Part shown: one piece after another, positions 34,743 through 44,032 of the stretch
How positions within the stretch are numbered: position 1 is the first letter of the stretch
Layout of the letters: every line of letters starts with the position of its first letter
Assembly: GCF_020707215.1 (NCBI RefSeq)
Contig: NZ_JAJFET010000011.1
Span: forward strand, 1-64,000
Length of the DNA stretch: 64,000 nucleotides
Direction: 5' to 3'
Origin: Sphingomonas sp. PL-96
Lineage (GTDB): Bacteria > Pseudomonadota > Alphaproteobacteria > Sphingomonadales > Sphingomonadaceae
The notes under the pieces: model-generated
What the model was told of the DNA's origin: nothing
Databases searched by the model: none
What the model saw: only the letters and a program-made list of their open reading frames with translations
Program-made: the position numbers and the translations under genes

Positions 34743-35726
34743 ATGACCAAGACGCCCCCCGCCCCGCGCGCCAAAGGCGGCAAGCCCCAGCCCAGGAGCA
34801 AGCTGCAGCCTAAAAACAGGGCGGTGCCCCAGGGCGAGCTGTTCCTGCTCGACAGCCCACTGCACGGCGAGATCCGCGGTGAGCGGTCGCTGATGGCCTT
34901 CCCCTTCTTCGCGCTCGCCAAGAACGCGTGGATGAAGCCGCTCGCCTACAACACCGAGAGCGTCTCGATCGAGGTTCGGCCCAGTGCCAGCGGGGTCGCG
35001 ACCATCTATGACAAGGAAATCGTCCTTTATATCGCCAGCCTGATGGCGGCGAAGATCGAGGCGGGCGAAGACGTGGCGCAGGACTTTATCTTCACCGCGC
35101 ACGACCTGTTCACGGTTACCGGTAGCAATCATTCGGCGCGTTCCTACGGCCGGCTGTCTGAGGCCCTGGAACGGCTGCAGGGCACCCAAATCAAGACCAA
35201 CATCGAAGCCGGTGGCGAAGGCGAGGAAGGCTTTTTCTCGTGGCTGTCGGAAGCCCGGCTCCATTACTCCAAGACGCGCAGCGGCGAGCGGCGGTTGAAG
35301 GCAGTCAAGGTCCGGCTTTGCGACTGGCTGTTCCGCGCGATTTTGCGCGATCGGCAGGTGCTCAACTATGCGCACGCCTATTTCCAGCTCGGCCCGATTG
35401 AGCGGCGGATCTATGAAGTAGCGCGCTCCACCTGCGACGGCGAGCGGATGGAGGTCGACCTCGCCACCTTCCGCCTACAGATCGGCTATCAGAACCCGCT
35501 GGCGAACTTCCGCAACGCGCTCAAGCAGATCGCCGGGACCAATGCGATCCCGGACTATCAGCTCGAGCTGGTGGAAACCGTGGGTGCGGTCGAACCGGCG
35601 CGGCGCGGGCGTAAGTCCAATCCGTTGCGCGTCGTCATTACCCCGCGCCTGCCCGAACTGCCGCTGGATCCGAAGCCCGAATCACCGGCCGCATCGGCGC
35701 TGACGACCGCGGAGCCCGCCGAGTAA
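34743..35726 (+). CDS. repA: RepA replication initiator (RPA family)
   Basis: 327 residues. After a Pro/Lys-rich N-terminus comes GELFLLDSPLHGEIRGERSLMAFPFFALAKNAW, then SIEVRPSASGVATIYDKEIVLYIASLM and DFIFTAHDLFTVTGSNHSARSYGRLSEALERLQGTQIKTNI. Later, YFQLGPIERRIYEVARSTC forms part of the winged-helix DNA-binding domains. This is the RPA (PF10134) pattern of alpha- and betaproteobacterial plasmids. It should bind the iterons at 35731-35842 to start replication, and the inverted copies upstream to repress itself. Confidence 0.92.
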   Translation: MTKTPPAPRAKGGKPQPRSKLQPKNRAVPQGELFLLDSPLHGEIRGERSLMAFPFFALAKNAWMKPLAYNTESVSIEVRPSASGVATIYDKEIVLYIASLMAAKIEAGEDVAQDFIFTAHDLFTVTGSNHSARSYGRLSEALERLQGTQIKTNIEAGGEGEEGFFSWLSEARLHYSKTRSGERRLKAVKVRLCDWLFRAILRDRQVLNYAHAYFQLGPIERRIYEVARSTCDGERMEVDLATFRLQIGYQNPLANFRNALKQIAGTNAIPDYQLELVETVGAVEPARRGRKSNPLRVVITPRLPELPLDPKPESPAASALTTAEPAE

Positions 35727-35730
35727 TTCT

Positions 35731-35842
35731 TACTCGAAAGCACGAAGTCACCGGCGATTTCCTACCCGAAAGCACGAATCTCGCGGGCATTTCCTACTCG
35801 AAAGCACGAACTTTTTTGGGCTTTCCTACTCGAAAGCACGAA
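35731..35842 (+). repeat. Four iterons at exact 32-bp spacing (probable oriV)
   Basis: Copies of TACTCGAAAGCACGAA at 35731-35746, 35763-35778 (one change, TACCC), 35795-35810 and 35827-35842. Each starts exactly 32 bp after the last, about three helical turns, so bound RepA would align on one face. They begin five bases after the repA stop. Most copies are preceded by TTTCC or a variant. Confidence 0.9.
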
Positions 35843-36119
35843 CCGTAAACCCTTCCGACGCGGCAGTTTTGCTGCGAGAATCGCAAGAAGGTCGGCGCTG
35901 GTGCCGACCACGGAAACGGAAAGCGGCTGTGACCCCATAAAGAAACGCCCGGCACGAGGCCGGGCATCCCAGGTTTGATGGAGCGACGTCGCCAAACGTC
36001 GACCCGAGGTCGCTAACTACCTCCTCCAGATACGCCTGTTCGAACTCCGGTTCAAGGATGCGCGTTTCGCGCCACGCCCTCTTTTTGTCTCGGTCCCAGC
36101 CCCGGTGAGGGGATGGAAG
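35843..36119. other. Origin-proximal non-coding region
   Basis: About 277 bp after the iterons. It contains a GGTCGGC/GCCGACC hairpin (about 35892-35911). A GCCCGGC/GCCGGGC hairpin near 35947-35965 is preceded on the plus strand by AAAGAAAC and so could terminate minus-strand transcripts. It probably completes oriV. No gene seen. Confidence 0.45.
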
Positions 36120-36959
36120 ATGACGGCGTTTACCCTGGGGGAAGCGACGGCGCTGGCGCTTGGCAGCTTCGGCGGCGGCACCGCGCGTCGCAAGCCCGCG
36201 CGCTCGGGCGGGGTCCACCGCACCGGCGCGCCGGTGCTGCGCGACAGCGTCGAGGCGGGCAGTTTCGAGGAACAGTTCTTTGCGGTGCCGGCCAAGGGCG
36301 AGACCGACCGGCTGCTGCGCATGGCGCGCGCGGCGCTCGACGCCGGCCGCCGGCTCAAGCGCGCGGTGCGGGTCGAAGGGCGTGAGCTGTCGGCGGCCGA
36401 GCGCGCGATCGCGGGCATGACCGCGGGCGCGGTGCGGGTGTATGAGGAACTGCTGACGCTCGCGCGCCTCAACCGCGGCCGCGTCTATCCGAGCTACGAC
36501 CATCTCGCCGCTGCCACCGCGCTCGGCCGCGCCACGATCGCGCGGGCGCTGCACATCCTGGAGCATGCCGGCTTCCTGGTTCGCCAGCGTCGTTTCCAGC
36601 GGGTTGCGGGCGACGGGCCGGGCCCGCGCTACGAGCAGACCTCCAACGCCTATCGCCCTACCCTGCCCCAGCGGCTGCTGGCGCATCTGCCGCGCTGGCT
36701 GCGTCCGGCGCCGCTGCCCGACGATGTCGTGCACCAGGCTGCGTTGCGCGCCGAGGAGCAGGCAACGATGCGCGCCCAGCTGACGTGCTGCGAGCTGGCC
36801 GAGGTCACGGTTGGCGGTGCACTCGGCAAGGTGCTCGCCAAGCTCGGTGCGCGGATCGATGGTCAGGAGCGCGAGTCTCAAAACCATCCGGAACCACTCC
36901 TAGACTCTTATTTCAAGAAATCAGCAGTCGCCGACCTAGCCGGTCGACGGCGTACCTGA
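36120..36959 (+). CDS. Winged-helix plasmid replication/regulatory protein
   Basis: 279 residues. The middle (about 100-165: VRVYEELLTLARLNRGRVYPSYDHLAAATALGRATIARALHILEHAGFLVRQRRF) is a clear helix-turn-helix with a wing, HTH_36-like. The N-terminal part is Ala/Arg-rich with EEQFFAVPAKGETDRLLRMARAAL, and the C-terminus is helical. Proteins of this type follow repA and its iterons on sphingomonad plasmids and may be accessory replication or copy-control factors. I use ATG 36120 with GAGGGG seven bases upstream; GTG 36105 is possible. Confidence 0.7.
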   Translation: MTAFTLGEATALALGSFGGGTARRKPARSGGVHRTGAPVLRDSVEAGSFEEQFFAVPAKGETDRLLRMARAALDAGRRLKRAVRVEGRELSAAERAIAGMTAGAVRVYEELLTLARLNRGRVYPSYDHLAAATALGRATIARALHILEHAGFLVRQRRFQRVAGDGPGPRYEQTSNAYRPTLPQRLLAHLPRWLRPAPLPDDVVHQAALRAEEQATMRAQLTCCELAEVTVGGALGKVLAKLGARIDGQERESQNHPEPLLDSYFKKSAVADLAGRRRT

Positions 36960-37280
36960 GGACAAGACAGACACAACGCCACGCACGCCATCCAACGAAA
37001 TACCCGCCTAACATTCGGGCGCGTCGGCTCCGCCGCCGCAATGCTCCCCGACGGGAGCAGGCGGATGGGGCATCGCGCCTTTGCACCGCAGGCAGTTTCA
37101 GGGACGGATCATGTCATAAATCCGGGCCTATCTTTGGGTACAACGCCTGACCGAAGCACCTCGGACCTACATTTCCGGCGCGTTGACATCCCTTATCCCT
37201 AAGGCCAGTGGTCCCCCGTTCCGTGCTGCCGAGATATGGCCGTGCCTGCCGATTGTTTCCTCTCTTTCGACACGAGGCTT
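36960..37280. other. Gap between replicon and galactofuranose genes
   Basis: 321 bp without a supported gene. TTGACA at about 37184-37189 could be a -35 element for glf, but I see no convincing -10. Confidence 0.3.
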
Positions 37281-38381
37281 ATGAACTTTGATTATCTCAT
37301 CGTAGGCGCCGGTTTCGCCGGGTCGGTCTGCGCAGAGCGATTGGCGAACGCGGGACATACGGTCCTGCTGATTGACCGGCGCCCGCATATCGGCGGCAAC
37401 GCCTATGACGAGAAGGACGAGCACGGCATCCTTGTCCATCCCTATGGGCCGCACATCTTCCACACTAACGCCAAGCGGGTGTTCGAATATCTGAGCCAGT
37501 TCACCGACTGGCGCTTCTATGAGCATCGCGTGCTGGCCGAGGTCGATGGCGATCTGGTGCCGATCCCGATCAACCGCACCACCATCAACAAGCTCTACGG
37601 CCTCAACCTCGACGAAGAGGGCGTGCGCAAGTACATCGAAGACGTGCGCGTACCGCGCGAGCCGATCCGCACCAGCGAGGACGTGGTGCTGTCGTCGGTC
37701 GGCCCGGACCTGTGCGACAAGTTCTTCCGCGGCTATACCGCCAAGCAATGGGGGCTCGACCTGTCCGAGCTCTCCGCCGGCGTCGCCGCGCGCATCCCGA
37801 CGCGCACCAACGACGACGACCGCTATTTCGCCGACAGCTTCCAGTTCATGCCCGCCGAGGGCTATACGCGCATGTTCGAGCGGATGCTCGACCACCCGAA
37901 CATCGAAGTCCGCGTCGGCACCGACCTTGCCGACATCAAGGACAGCGTCGAATATGACCACATGGTCTACTCGGGGCCGGTCGACGCCTTTTACGACTGC
38001 CGCTTCGGCAAGCTGCCGTACCGCTCGCTCGAATTCCGCCACGAGCATCTCGCCGACGTGGAGCAGGTCCAGGCGGTGGGCACGGTCAACTATCCGAACA
38101 CCGAAGAATTCACCCGCATCACCGAGTTCAAGCATCTGACCGGCCAAAAGGCGGCAGGCACCTCGGTGGTACGCGAATATCCGCAGGCTGAAGGTGACCC
38201 CTTCTACCCGATCCCGCGGCCGGAGAACGAGGCGCTGTTCAAGCGCTATCAGGAACTGGCGGACGCCGAGGAGAAGGTGACCTTTGTCGGCCGCCTGGCG
38301 CAGTATCGCTACTACAACATGGACCAGGTCGTGGCCGCCGCACTGGCGACCGCGGATGGACTTCTGAAGCCCCGCACGTGA
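37281..38381 (+). CDS. glf: UDP-galactopyranose mutase
   Basis: 366 residues, typical for the family. It converts UDP-galactopyranose to UDP-galactofuranose with reduced FAD. FAD binding: YLIVGAGFAGSVCAERLANAGHTVLLIDRRPHIGGNAYD at the N-terminus. Other conserved segments are GPHIFHTNAKRVFEYLSQF, RGYTAKQWGLDLSEL, and FVGRLAQYRYYNMDQ with the substrate-binding Arg/Tyr residues. I start at ATG 37281 (MNFDYLIVGAG), with GAGG just upstream. Its stop overlaps the GTG start of the next glycosyltransferase, so the two are co-translated. galE at 47.9 kb can supply UDP-galactose. Confidence 0.95.
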   Translation: MNFDYLIVGAGFAGSVCAERLANAGHTVLLIDRRPHIGGNAYDEKDEHGILVHPYGPHIFHTNAKRVFEYLSQFTDWRFYEHRVLAEVDGDLVPIPINRTTINKLYGLNLDEEGVRKYIEDVRVPREPIRTSEDVVLSSVGPDLCDKFFRGYTAKQWGLDLSELSAGVAARIPTRTNDDDRYFADSFQFMPAEGYTRMFERMLDHPNIEVRVGTDLADIKDSVEYDHMVYSGPVDAFYDCRFGKLPYRSLEFRHEHLADVEQVQAVGTVNYPNTEEFTRITEFKHLTGQKAAGTSVVREYPQAEGDPFYPIPRPENEALFKRYQELADAEEKVTFVGRLAQYRYYNMDQVVAAALATADGLLKPRT

Positions 38382-39340
38382 GCAGCATCGCCGCCGTTGT
38401 TGTGACGTTCAACCGCAAGGCACTCCTGGTGGAGTGCCTTCGCGCGTTGCTGGGCCAGACCAGGCCGCTCGACCGGATCCTGGTGGTGGACAATGCCAGC
38501 ACCGACGGAACGGGCGAGCTGCTGCAGGCGGAAGGGCTGCTGGACGCACCCGGCCTGCGCTACCTGCGGCTCGAGAACAACACCGGCGGCGCCGGCGGCT
38601 TCTACGCGGGCATGAAGGCCGCCTATGACGAGGGCCATGACTGGCTCTGGCTGATGGACGATGATGCCGAGCCGGCCATCGACGCAATGGCGAAGATGGT
38701 TCCCTATTTCGTGCGCGAGGACGTGTCCGGGCTTGCGCCGATGGTCACCGATGGCGCCTGGGCCGACGAATATGTCGAGCCCCACCGTGGTATGCGCGTC
38801 GATGGCGCGATCGCGGGCGTGGTGCGCCCGCTCGACCCAAGCGAGACGGCCGGGCGCGAGACGCTGGAAATCACCCACGCCTCGTTCGTCGGCCCGCTGT
38901 TTCCGCGGCGCACGATCGACCGGATCGGGCTGCCGATCTCCGAATTTTTCATCCACTATGATGACTATGAGTATGTCCAGCGCGCGCGCCAGGTCGGCCC
39001 AGTCCTGCTGGTGATGGATGCCAAGATTGCGCACAAAGAAGCGCGCAACAACAACCGGTTCGAAACCAAGGCGTTTCTGAAGAAGGAAGCGCAGCGGCCC
39101 AAATATGAGGGCCTGTGGCTCGCCTATTACGGCTACCGCAACATCACCTGGCTGACGCGGAAAGAGGGTGTGTCGCTCAACTATCTGCGGCTGATCTCCC
39201 GCCACGCACGCCAGTTGCTCGAGGTGGTCGCCTATGACGACCAGAAGTGGAAGCGAATTCGCTTCTGGAATGCCGCGCTGCGCGACGGGTGGTCCGGCCG
39301 CTTTCGCAACGACAGGCCGAAGCAGCTGTTGAAGCGCTGA
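38378..39340 (+). CDS. Glycosyltransferase family 2, probable galactofuranosyltransferase
   Basis: 320 residues, GT-A fold: IAAVVVTFNRKALLVECLRALLGQTRPLDRILVVDNASTDGT. The metal-binding motif is WLWLMDDDAEP (about 88-98), and the catalytic region is FIHYDDYEYVQRARQVG. The ENNTGGAGGFYAGM stretch is typical of GlfT1/WbbL-like enzymes. GTG start overlapping the glf stop (GTGA). The tight pairing with glf makes galactofuranose the likely donor sugar; that specificity is inferred from context. Confidence 0.85.
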   Translation: MSSIAAVVVTFNRKALLVECLRALLGQTRPLDRILVVDNASTDGTGELLQAEGLLDAPGLRYLRLENNTGGAGGFYAGMKAAYDEGHDWLWLMDDDAEPAIDAMAKMVPYFVREDVSGLAPMVTDGAWADEYVEPHRGMRVDGAIAGVVRPLDPSETAGRETLEITHASFVGPLFPRRTIDRIGLPISEFFIHYDDYEYVQRARQVGPVLLVMDAKIAHKEARNNNRFETKAFLKKEAQRPKYEGLWLAYYGYRNITWLTRKEGVSLNYLRLISRHARQLLEVVAYDDQKWKRIRFWNAALRDGWSGRFRNDRPKQLLKR

Positions 39341-39344
39341 TTTC

Positions 39345-40409
39345 ATGATGTTCGGAAAGCGCCCGCAAGGGCGGACAGCCCGCTGGGCGCGTGCGCTTGC
39401 CTGTACAGTCACCCTGTTGGCCGCAAGCGGTGCCGGGGCCCAGAGCTTCACCAATCCCGTCCTGCCCTCCGGGCCCGACCCCTGGGTCGCACGGGACGGC
39501 AAGACCTATTACCTCATGGTCACGCGCGGCGACCGGCTGACCATCCGTAAGACACAGGACATCACCCGGGTCGCCGATGCGCCCGAGGTGACGGTGTGGA
39601 CCCCGCCTGCCACCGGCCGCAACGCGCTTTCGATCTGGGCGCCCGAACTGCACCGGATCGGCGGAAAGTGGTTTATCTATTACACCGCTGCCCCCAGCGG
39701 ATTTGACGACAATCTCCACCGCGGCATCTTTGTGCTGGAGAATGATGGTCCCGATCCCACGCAGGGCCGCTGGATCGACAGAGGCCGCGTCAACACCAAC
39801 CATTCGGCGATCGACGCGACGGTGTTCGCCTATCGCGGCAAACACTACTTCGTCTATTCGCACCAGCTCGGCTCCGAGAGCCGGCTCGTGATTGCGCGTC
39901 TGGCCAATCCCTGGACGCTGGTCGGACCCGAGGTGGTGATCTCGACGGCCGACAAGGATTGGGAACGCCAGATCTATCCGATCAACGAGGCGCCCGAGTT
40001 CCTGGCGGGACCCAAGGGCGAGCTGTTCCTGACCTATTCGGCGAGCGCCTGCACCAGCGACGACTATGCGGTCGGCCTGTTGTCCGCCCCGGCCGGGTCC
40101 GACCCGATGAACCCGCGTGCCTGGACCAAGGCACCCAGCCCCGTCCTCACCAAGGATCCGGGACCCGGGGTCGGGGTATTCGGGACCGGGCACAACGGCT
40201 TCTTCACGTCGCCGGACGGCAAACAGAACTGGATCGTGTTCCACGCCAATCCCGGACCGAGCATGGGCTGCACGTCCAACCGCGGCACCTGGATCGCGCC
40301 GTTCAGCTTTGGGGCGGACGGCAAGCCCGTCTTCCAGCGGCCATCGGGGCCGAAGGAGCAGCTGGCGGGACCAAGCGGCGAAGCGAACGGCCAGCGCGCG
40401 CCTCGCTGA
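39345..40409 (+). CDS. Secreted glycoside hydrolase family 43-like enzyme
   Basis: 354 residues with a Sec signal peptide (hydrophobic ALACTVTLLAASGAGAQ, cleavage near 32). The five-bladed propeller of GH43 is recognisable: NPVLPSGPDPWVARDGKTYYLM (catalytic base Asp), SIWAPELHRIGGKWFIYYTA, SAIDATVFAYRGKHYFVYS (pKa-modulating Asp) and YPINEAPEFL (proton-donor Glu). Such enzymes release arabinofuranose, xylose or, in some subfamilies, galactofuranose. Placed four bases after the glf/glycosyltransferase pair, it may trim galactofuranose-containing polymer outside the cell (inference). Confidence 0.85.
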   Translation: MMFGKRPQGRTARWARALACTVTLLAASGAGAQSFTNPVLPSGPDPWVARDGKTYYLMVTRGDRLTIRKTQDITRVADAPEVTVWTPPATGRNALSIWAPELHRIGGKWFIYYTAAPSGFDDNLHRGIFVLENDGPDPTQGRWIDRGRVNTNHSAIDATVFAYRGKHYFVYSHQLGSESRLVIARLANPWTLVGPEVVISTADKDWERQIYPINEAPEFLAGPKGELFLTYSASACTSDDYAVGLLSAPAGSDPMNPRAWTKAPSPVLTKDPGPGVGVFGTGHNGFFTSPDGKQNWIVFHANPGPSMGCTSNRGTWIAPFSFGADGKPVFQRPSGPKEQLAGPSGEANGQRAPR

Positions 40410-40436
40410 GCCCGGATCGCCGCGCGTCCGGCGATC

Positions 40437-41564
40437 CTACCAGCGCGAATCCGGGGTGAACATTGCCGGCTCGGCGCGGCCTCGCTTGCCCAGCCACTGC
40501 GTCAGCCAGCGGCGCGCCGGCCGCTCGAACAGCACCAGCGACAGCCAGGCGACCGGCAGCATCAGCACCATCCCCGCGACCACGAACAGAGTCATGGTCA
40601 CGCCCTGCAGCTTCAGGAACGTCGCGCCGACGCCCGTCAGCAGCACGGTCTGGACCAGCGGGTGCAGCATGTAGAGCGAATAGGTGAGCTGACCGAGCGG
40701 CGCGAGCCGGCGCGCGGTGCGCGAGGCGGGCTGTTCGGAGGCGGCGATCCCCAGGGCGCCGATGGCATAAACCAGCGGCAGCAGCAGCAGCTTGGGACAT
40801 TGCAACAGGCATCCGGCCAGAAACACCAGCAACGCGACCAGCAGCCAACCGGAAGCCCAGGGGATGCGGCCCAGCAAGGTGCGATACCGGAAGCTGATCA
40901 CGCCTAGCAGGAACGTCGGCAGGGCGCGCAGCACGCCCAGGTCGAACGACCATTCGAGCCACGACCAACCCGACTGGTTGGACACTACCGTCAGCAGCAC
41001 GATCGTCGCAGCTACGATCAGCAGCGACAGGCTCCGCCGCGCCGCGATGGCTGCCAGTACCGGAAAGAGCAGGTACATGCCCATTTCCGCGCTGATCGAC
41101 CAGCTCACATAGTTGAAGGTTAGCGAGGAGCAGGGTCCGAATGCGTGCAGCAGTAGCAGGTTCGGGGCCACGCACCGCGGATCGTAGATCTCCGGGTGAT
41201 TGCTCGGCAGGTGCCCCATGGCGTTGAGGATGCCGAAGGCGGCGAAGACGGCAAAGGTCGCCCAGTGCAGCGGAAGGATGCGGGCCGCGCGCTTCCACAT
41301 GAACTGTCCGAAGTCGCCGGCGCTGGAGACCCGGCCGGAATAAACCGAGCTGATGACAAAGCCGGAGATGAAGAAGAACAGGTCTACCGAGAGGGTCAGG
41401 CCTTCGAACCGGGCGCGCACGGCATCGGCATATTGCCCGAGGCTCATCTGGTTCTGGAAGTGATAGAGGATGATCAAATAGGATGAGGCGATCCGCAGCA
41501 GATCGAGATAGATCATGCGGTCGGATTCCAGCTTCAGCGCCAGCATATCCCGCTTCAACAACAT
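40437..41564 (-). CDS. Acyltransferase 3 family membrane protein
   Basis: 375 residues with about ten membrane helices. YLDLLRIASSYLIILYHF carries the near-N-terminal His typical of this family. VDLFFFISGFVISSVYSG and WKRAARILPLHW hold the conserved Arg residues, and WSISAEMGMYLLFPVL follows. Such enzymes O-acetylate or otherwise acylate EPS or LPS sugars using acyl-CoA across the membrane. I use ATG 41564 (MLLKRDMLALKLE) with GAGGGGG upstream; the frame continues to 41672. It is convergent with the GH43 gene, 27 bp apart. Confidence 0.87.
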   Translation of the reverse strand: MLLKRDMLALKLESDRMIYLDLLRIASSYLIILYHFQNQMSLGQYADAVRARFEGLTLSVDLFFFISGFVISSVYSGRVSSAGDFGQFMWKRAARILPLHWATFAVFAAFGILNAMGHLPSNHPEIYDPRCVAPNLLLLHAFGPCSSLTFNYVSWSISAEMGMYLLFPVLAAIAARRSLSLLIVAATIVLLTVVSNQSGWSWLEWSFDLGVLRALPTFLLGVISFRYRTLLGRIPWASGWLLVALLVFLAGCLLQCPKLLLLPLVYAIGALGIAASEQPASRTARRLAPLGQLTYSLYMLHPLVQTVLLTGVGATFLKLQGVTMTLFVVAGMVLMLPVAWLSLVLFERPARRWLTQWLGKRGRAEPAMFTPDSRW

Positions 41565-41831
41565 TGGTTCATCCCCCTCACCCGCGCGTCGTGCCCTAGG
41601 CGATGCCGGCAGCCTGCTCAAGCGCGGCGCGTGGGCCTTTGCGGAAGCGATCTCGAGGCTTGTGCCGGCCACGGTTCGCGATCATGGAGAGGGCATGACC
41701 TCACGTACGGCGAAGCCGCGGGCCCGCCCCTGCCCCGTTCTCGCCAGCCAGGCGGCAAGGGCGCCAGGGGCAGCATCCGGCCGGGCGGCGCAGGGTGCGC
41801 CGGTCGCGGCACGGCAAACTCCGGAACTTCG

Positions 41832-42848
41832 ATGATGGTCCCTACGGAACAGTCCCAGCGCATCGTGGCGGTGCTCGCCACCTATCGCGACCGTGCGACG
41901 ATGCTGGAGGCGGTGCTTGAGCGCCTGCAGGAAGAAGGCGTCGCCCAGGCGGTGGTGATCGACAATGGCGCTACCTGGCCGCTGGTCGAGCGCTTGGCGG
42001 CGCGCTTCGGCGACTTTGTGAACGTCGTCGCCATGGGCGGCAATCGCGGCTGTGCGCTGGGCTATGCCCGCGGCATGGAACGCGCGATCGAGCTGGACGC
42101 CGATCTGATCTGGCTGCTCGACGACGACAACCGGCCCGCCCCCGGCAGCCTCGCCGCGCTGGTGGCGGCTTGGCACGAGGAGCGGGAACAGGTCGGGGCC
42201 GATTGCCTGGTGGTGACCGCGGTCCGCGACGAGCATCATGCCGATGTGCTGGCCGGCGTTCCCGAGCAGCACCTCAAGATCCGCTGGGACAGCTTTGGCG
42301 GGTTCCACGTCCGCGACCTTGCGTACAAATTGTGGCGCCGCACCCCATTCGGGCGCCCTTCGGGGCAGGCGCCCGAACGCGTGCGTGTCGACGTGACCCC
42401 TTATGGCGGCTCGCTGTTCCACCGCGCGGTGGTGGCGAGGTTCGGCCTGCCGCTGCTCGACTTCTACCAATATGGCGACGACACCGAGTTCATGTGGCGA
42501 GTGACGCGCGGCGGCGGCCGCATCGTCGTCGTCACCGCGGCGCGGATCGAGGACCTGGAGATTTCCTGGAACCCCACGGTGCAGCTCGCCAACCGCTTCA
42601 GCGGTCTGGTGGCCGGCTCCAGCGCGTTCCGGACCTATTATTCGACGCGCAACGCCGCCTATTTCGAATCCCGGTTCCGCCGTCGCAGCCGGCTGATGTT
42701 CGGGATCAACCGGCTCGTCTATCTCGGCCTGGTCAGCTTTTATGCGCGCCGCAGCGGCCATCCCGAACGTTTCGAGCTCGTCCGGGAAGCGGTGGCCGAT
42801 GGACTGGCGGGACGGCTCTCGATCAACCCGCGCTACCAGCTGCCCTGA
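41832..42848 (+). CDS. Glycosyltransferase family 2
   Basis: 338 residues. IVAVLATYRDRATMLEAVLERL, VVIDNGATWPLVERL, GGNRGCALGYARGM and the metal site LIWLLDDDNRPAPGSL (about 92-107) define the GT-A fold. LLDFYQYGDDTEFMWRVTRGG is the acceptor/catalytic region. It resembles the galactofuranosyltransferase at 38378 in order of motifs and may be a second furanosyl or rhamnosyl transferase. The start MMVP (41832) is chosen because the upstream extension is low-complexity Gly/Ala/Arg. Divergent from the acyltransferase gene. Confidence 0.82.
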   Translation: MMVPTEQSQRIVAVLATYRDRATMLEAVLERLQEEGVAQAVVIDNGATWPLVERLAARFGDFVNVVAMGGNRGCALGYARGMERAIELDADLIWLLDDDNRPAPGSLAALVAAWHEEREQVGADCLVVTAVRDEHHADVLAGVPEQHLKIRWDSFGGFHVRDLAYKLWRRTPFGRPSGQAPERVRVDVTPYGGSLFHRAVVARFGLPLLDFYQYGDDTEFMWRVTRGGGRIVVVTAARIEDLEISWNPTVQLANRFSGLVAGSSAFRTYYSTRNAAYFESRFRRRSRLMFGINRLVYLGLVSFYARRSGHPERFELVREAVADGLAGRLSINPRYQLP

Positions 42849-42914
42849 CTGGCCGAGCCGTCGCCGGCCGGCGACAAGGACACCTGCCCTATCTGCGAGC
42901 GCGCGCGGCGCGGA

Positions 42915-43976
42915 TCACGCCTTTGCCGGCTGCGCCTGTTCCGGTTCGGAATGCGGGACCACGCCGTTGAAGAGAAAGTGCAGCACCGCAAACCGCCGTA
43001 TCAACAGTTCGTGCAGCAGCCAGCTTACCCCGAAGGAGGTGGCGGCCAACATCACGAAGTTGCCCGCCACGCTCAGGCGATTGCTGATCAGCAGGGGCGC
43101 GGCGATGCCGATGACGGGCAGGTGCAGGAGATAAATGGAATAGGAGGCCCGGCTAAGCCGGGACAGGAAGCGCGGCCGCCAGTGCATGGCAATCGCGGAC
43201 GCCATGACGGAACAGCACATGCCTGCGGCGACAACTCCGGAAGCCCCGGCGATCGCCAGCTTCAGCAAGCGATGCTGCTGCGGAAGAAGATATCCCTGGA
43301 GGCTTTCGATCACCAAAAAGGCGATCAAGAACAGCACGACTCCTCCCCACGCCACGGGTTTGCGCCGGATGAGCCGAAGCAGGTCGGCGTGTTTCTGAAC
43401 GACCATCCCTCCCAAATAATAGATCGCAACCGCAGGGGACTGCAGGAAATTGGATGTCCATACATCAACATCGATATGAGCAACAGGATAGCGTGATGCA
43501 GAAAGTAGGCCGCTCAACATTAAAAAGCTAGTCAAAACGGTTTTCGCGCCCGCCACCGCGCAGAGTGTGTTGATTATCTCTACCACGGATGGCCGGCTGA
43601 AAACCCAAGAGAACAGAGCCAAGTCCATCAGAAACCAGAGATGGACAGGGTTGTATCCGCCATGACCGAACACATTGACCTTGAAGTACTGCATCGGCAG
43701 CACCAGCAAAATCCAAGTGCTTAGAAAAGGTACGCAAAGTTGAGTAAGCCGGCGCCGAATCCATCCAATCTTCTTGTTCTGAGCGTGCGACGCCAGAAAA
43801 CCGGCGATGAAGAAGAAGACGGGCATCCGAAAAAGCGCACTGGCGCGGAACATAGCGCCATATAGATCGGTTCCGAGGTGTAATTCCGCTGCCACGGCAG
43901 GGCCAGAATGGATCAATGGGCCGATAAGGAGGAGTGTAGCTCGGTACGTGTCGAGCCCATAAACGCGATCTGCCAT
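42915..43976 (-). CDS. Acyltransferase 3 family membrane protein (OpgC-like)
   Basis: 353 residues, ten hydrophobic helices. MADRVYGLDTYRATLLLIGPLIHSG has the Asp/Arg and His of the family. RMPVFFFIAGFLASHAQNKKIGWIRRRLTQLCVPFLSTW and LSRASYSIYLLHLPVIGIAAPLL are conserved. It would acylate the polysaccharide at the membrane. Somewhat more AT-rich than its neighbours. The upstream region carries a triple ATGCCCGA motif that may be regulatory. Confidence 0.85.
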   Translation of the reverse strand: MADRVYGLDTYRATLLLIGPLIHSGPAVAAELHLGTDLYGAMFRASALFRMPVFFFIAGFLASHAQNKKIGWIRRRLTQLCVPFLSTWILLVLPMQYFKVNVFGHGGYNPVHLWFLMDLALFSWVFSRPSVVEIINTLCAVAGAKTVLTSFLMLSGLLSASRYPVAHIDVDVWTSNFLQSPAVAIYYLGGMVVQKHADLLRLIRRKPVAWGGVVLFLIAFLVIESLQGYLLPQQHRLLKLAIAGASGVVAAGMCCSVMASAIAMHWRPRFLSRLSRASYSIYLLHLPVIGIAAPLLISNRLSVAGNFVMLAATSFGVSWLLHELLIRRFAVLHFLFNGVVPHSEPEQAQPAKA

Positions 43977-44032
43977 TCCGGCTTTATTGCAGAAATACTA
44001 AACTTCTGTAACGACTCGATTACGGAATTGGC

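Noticed and set aside
35731-35842. Regularly spaced repeats that could suggest a small CRISPR array
   Set aside because: The 16-bp core is shared with the repA promoter and lies next to a replication initiator gene; spacers are only 16 bp and no cas genes are present. These are iterons.
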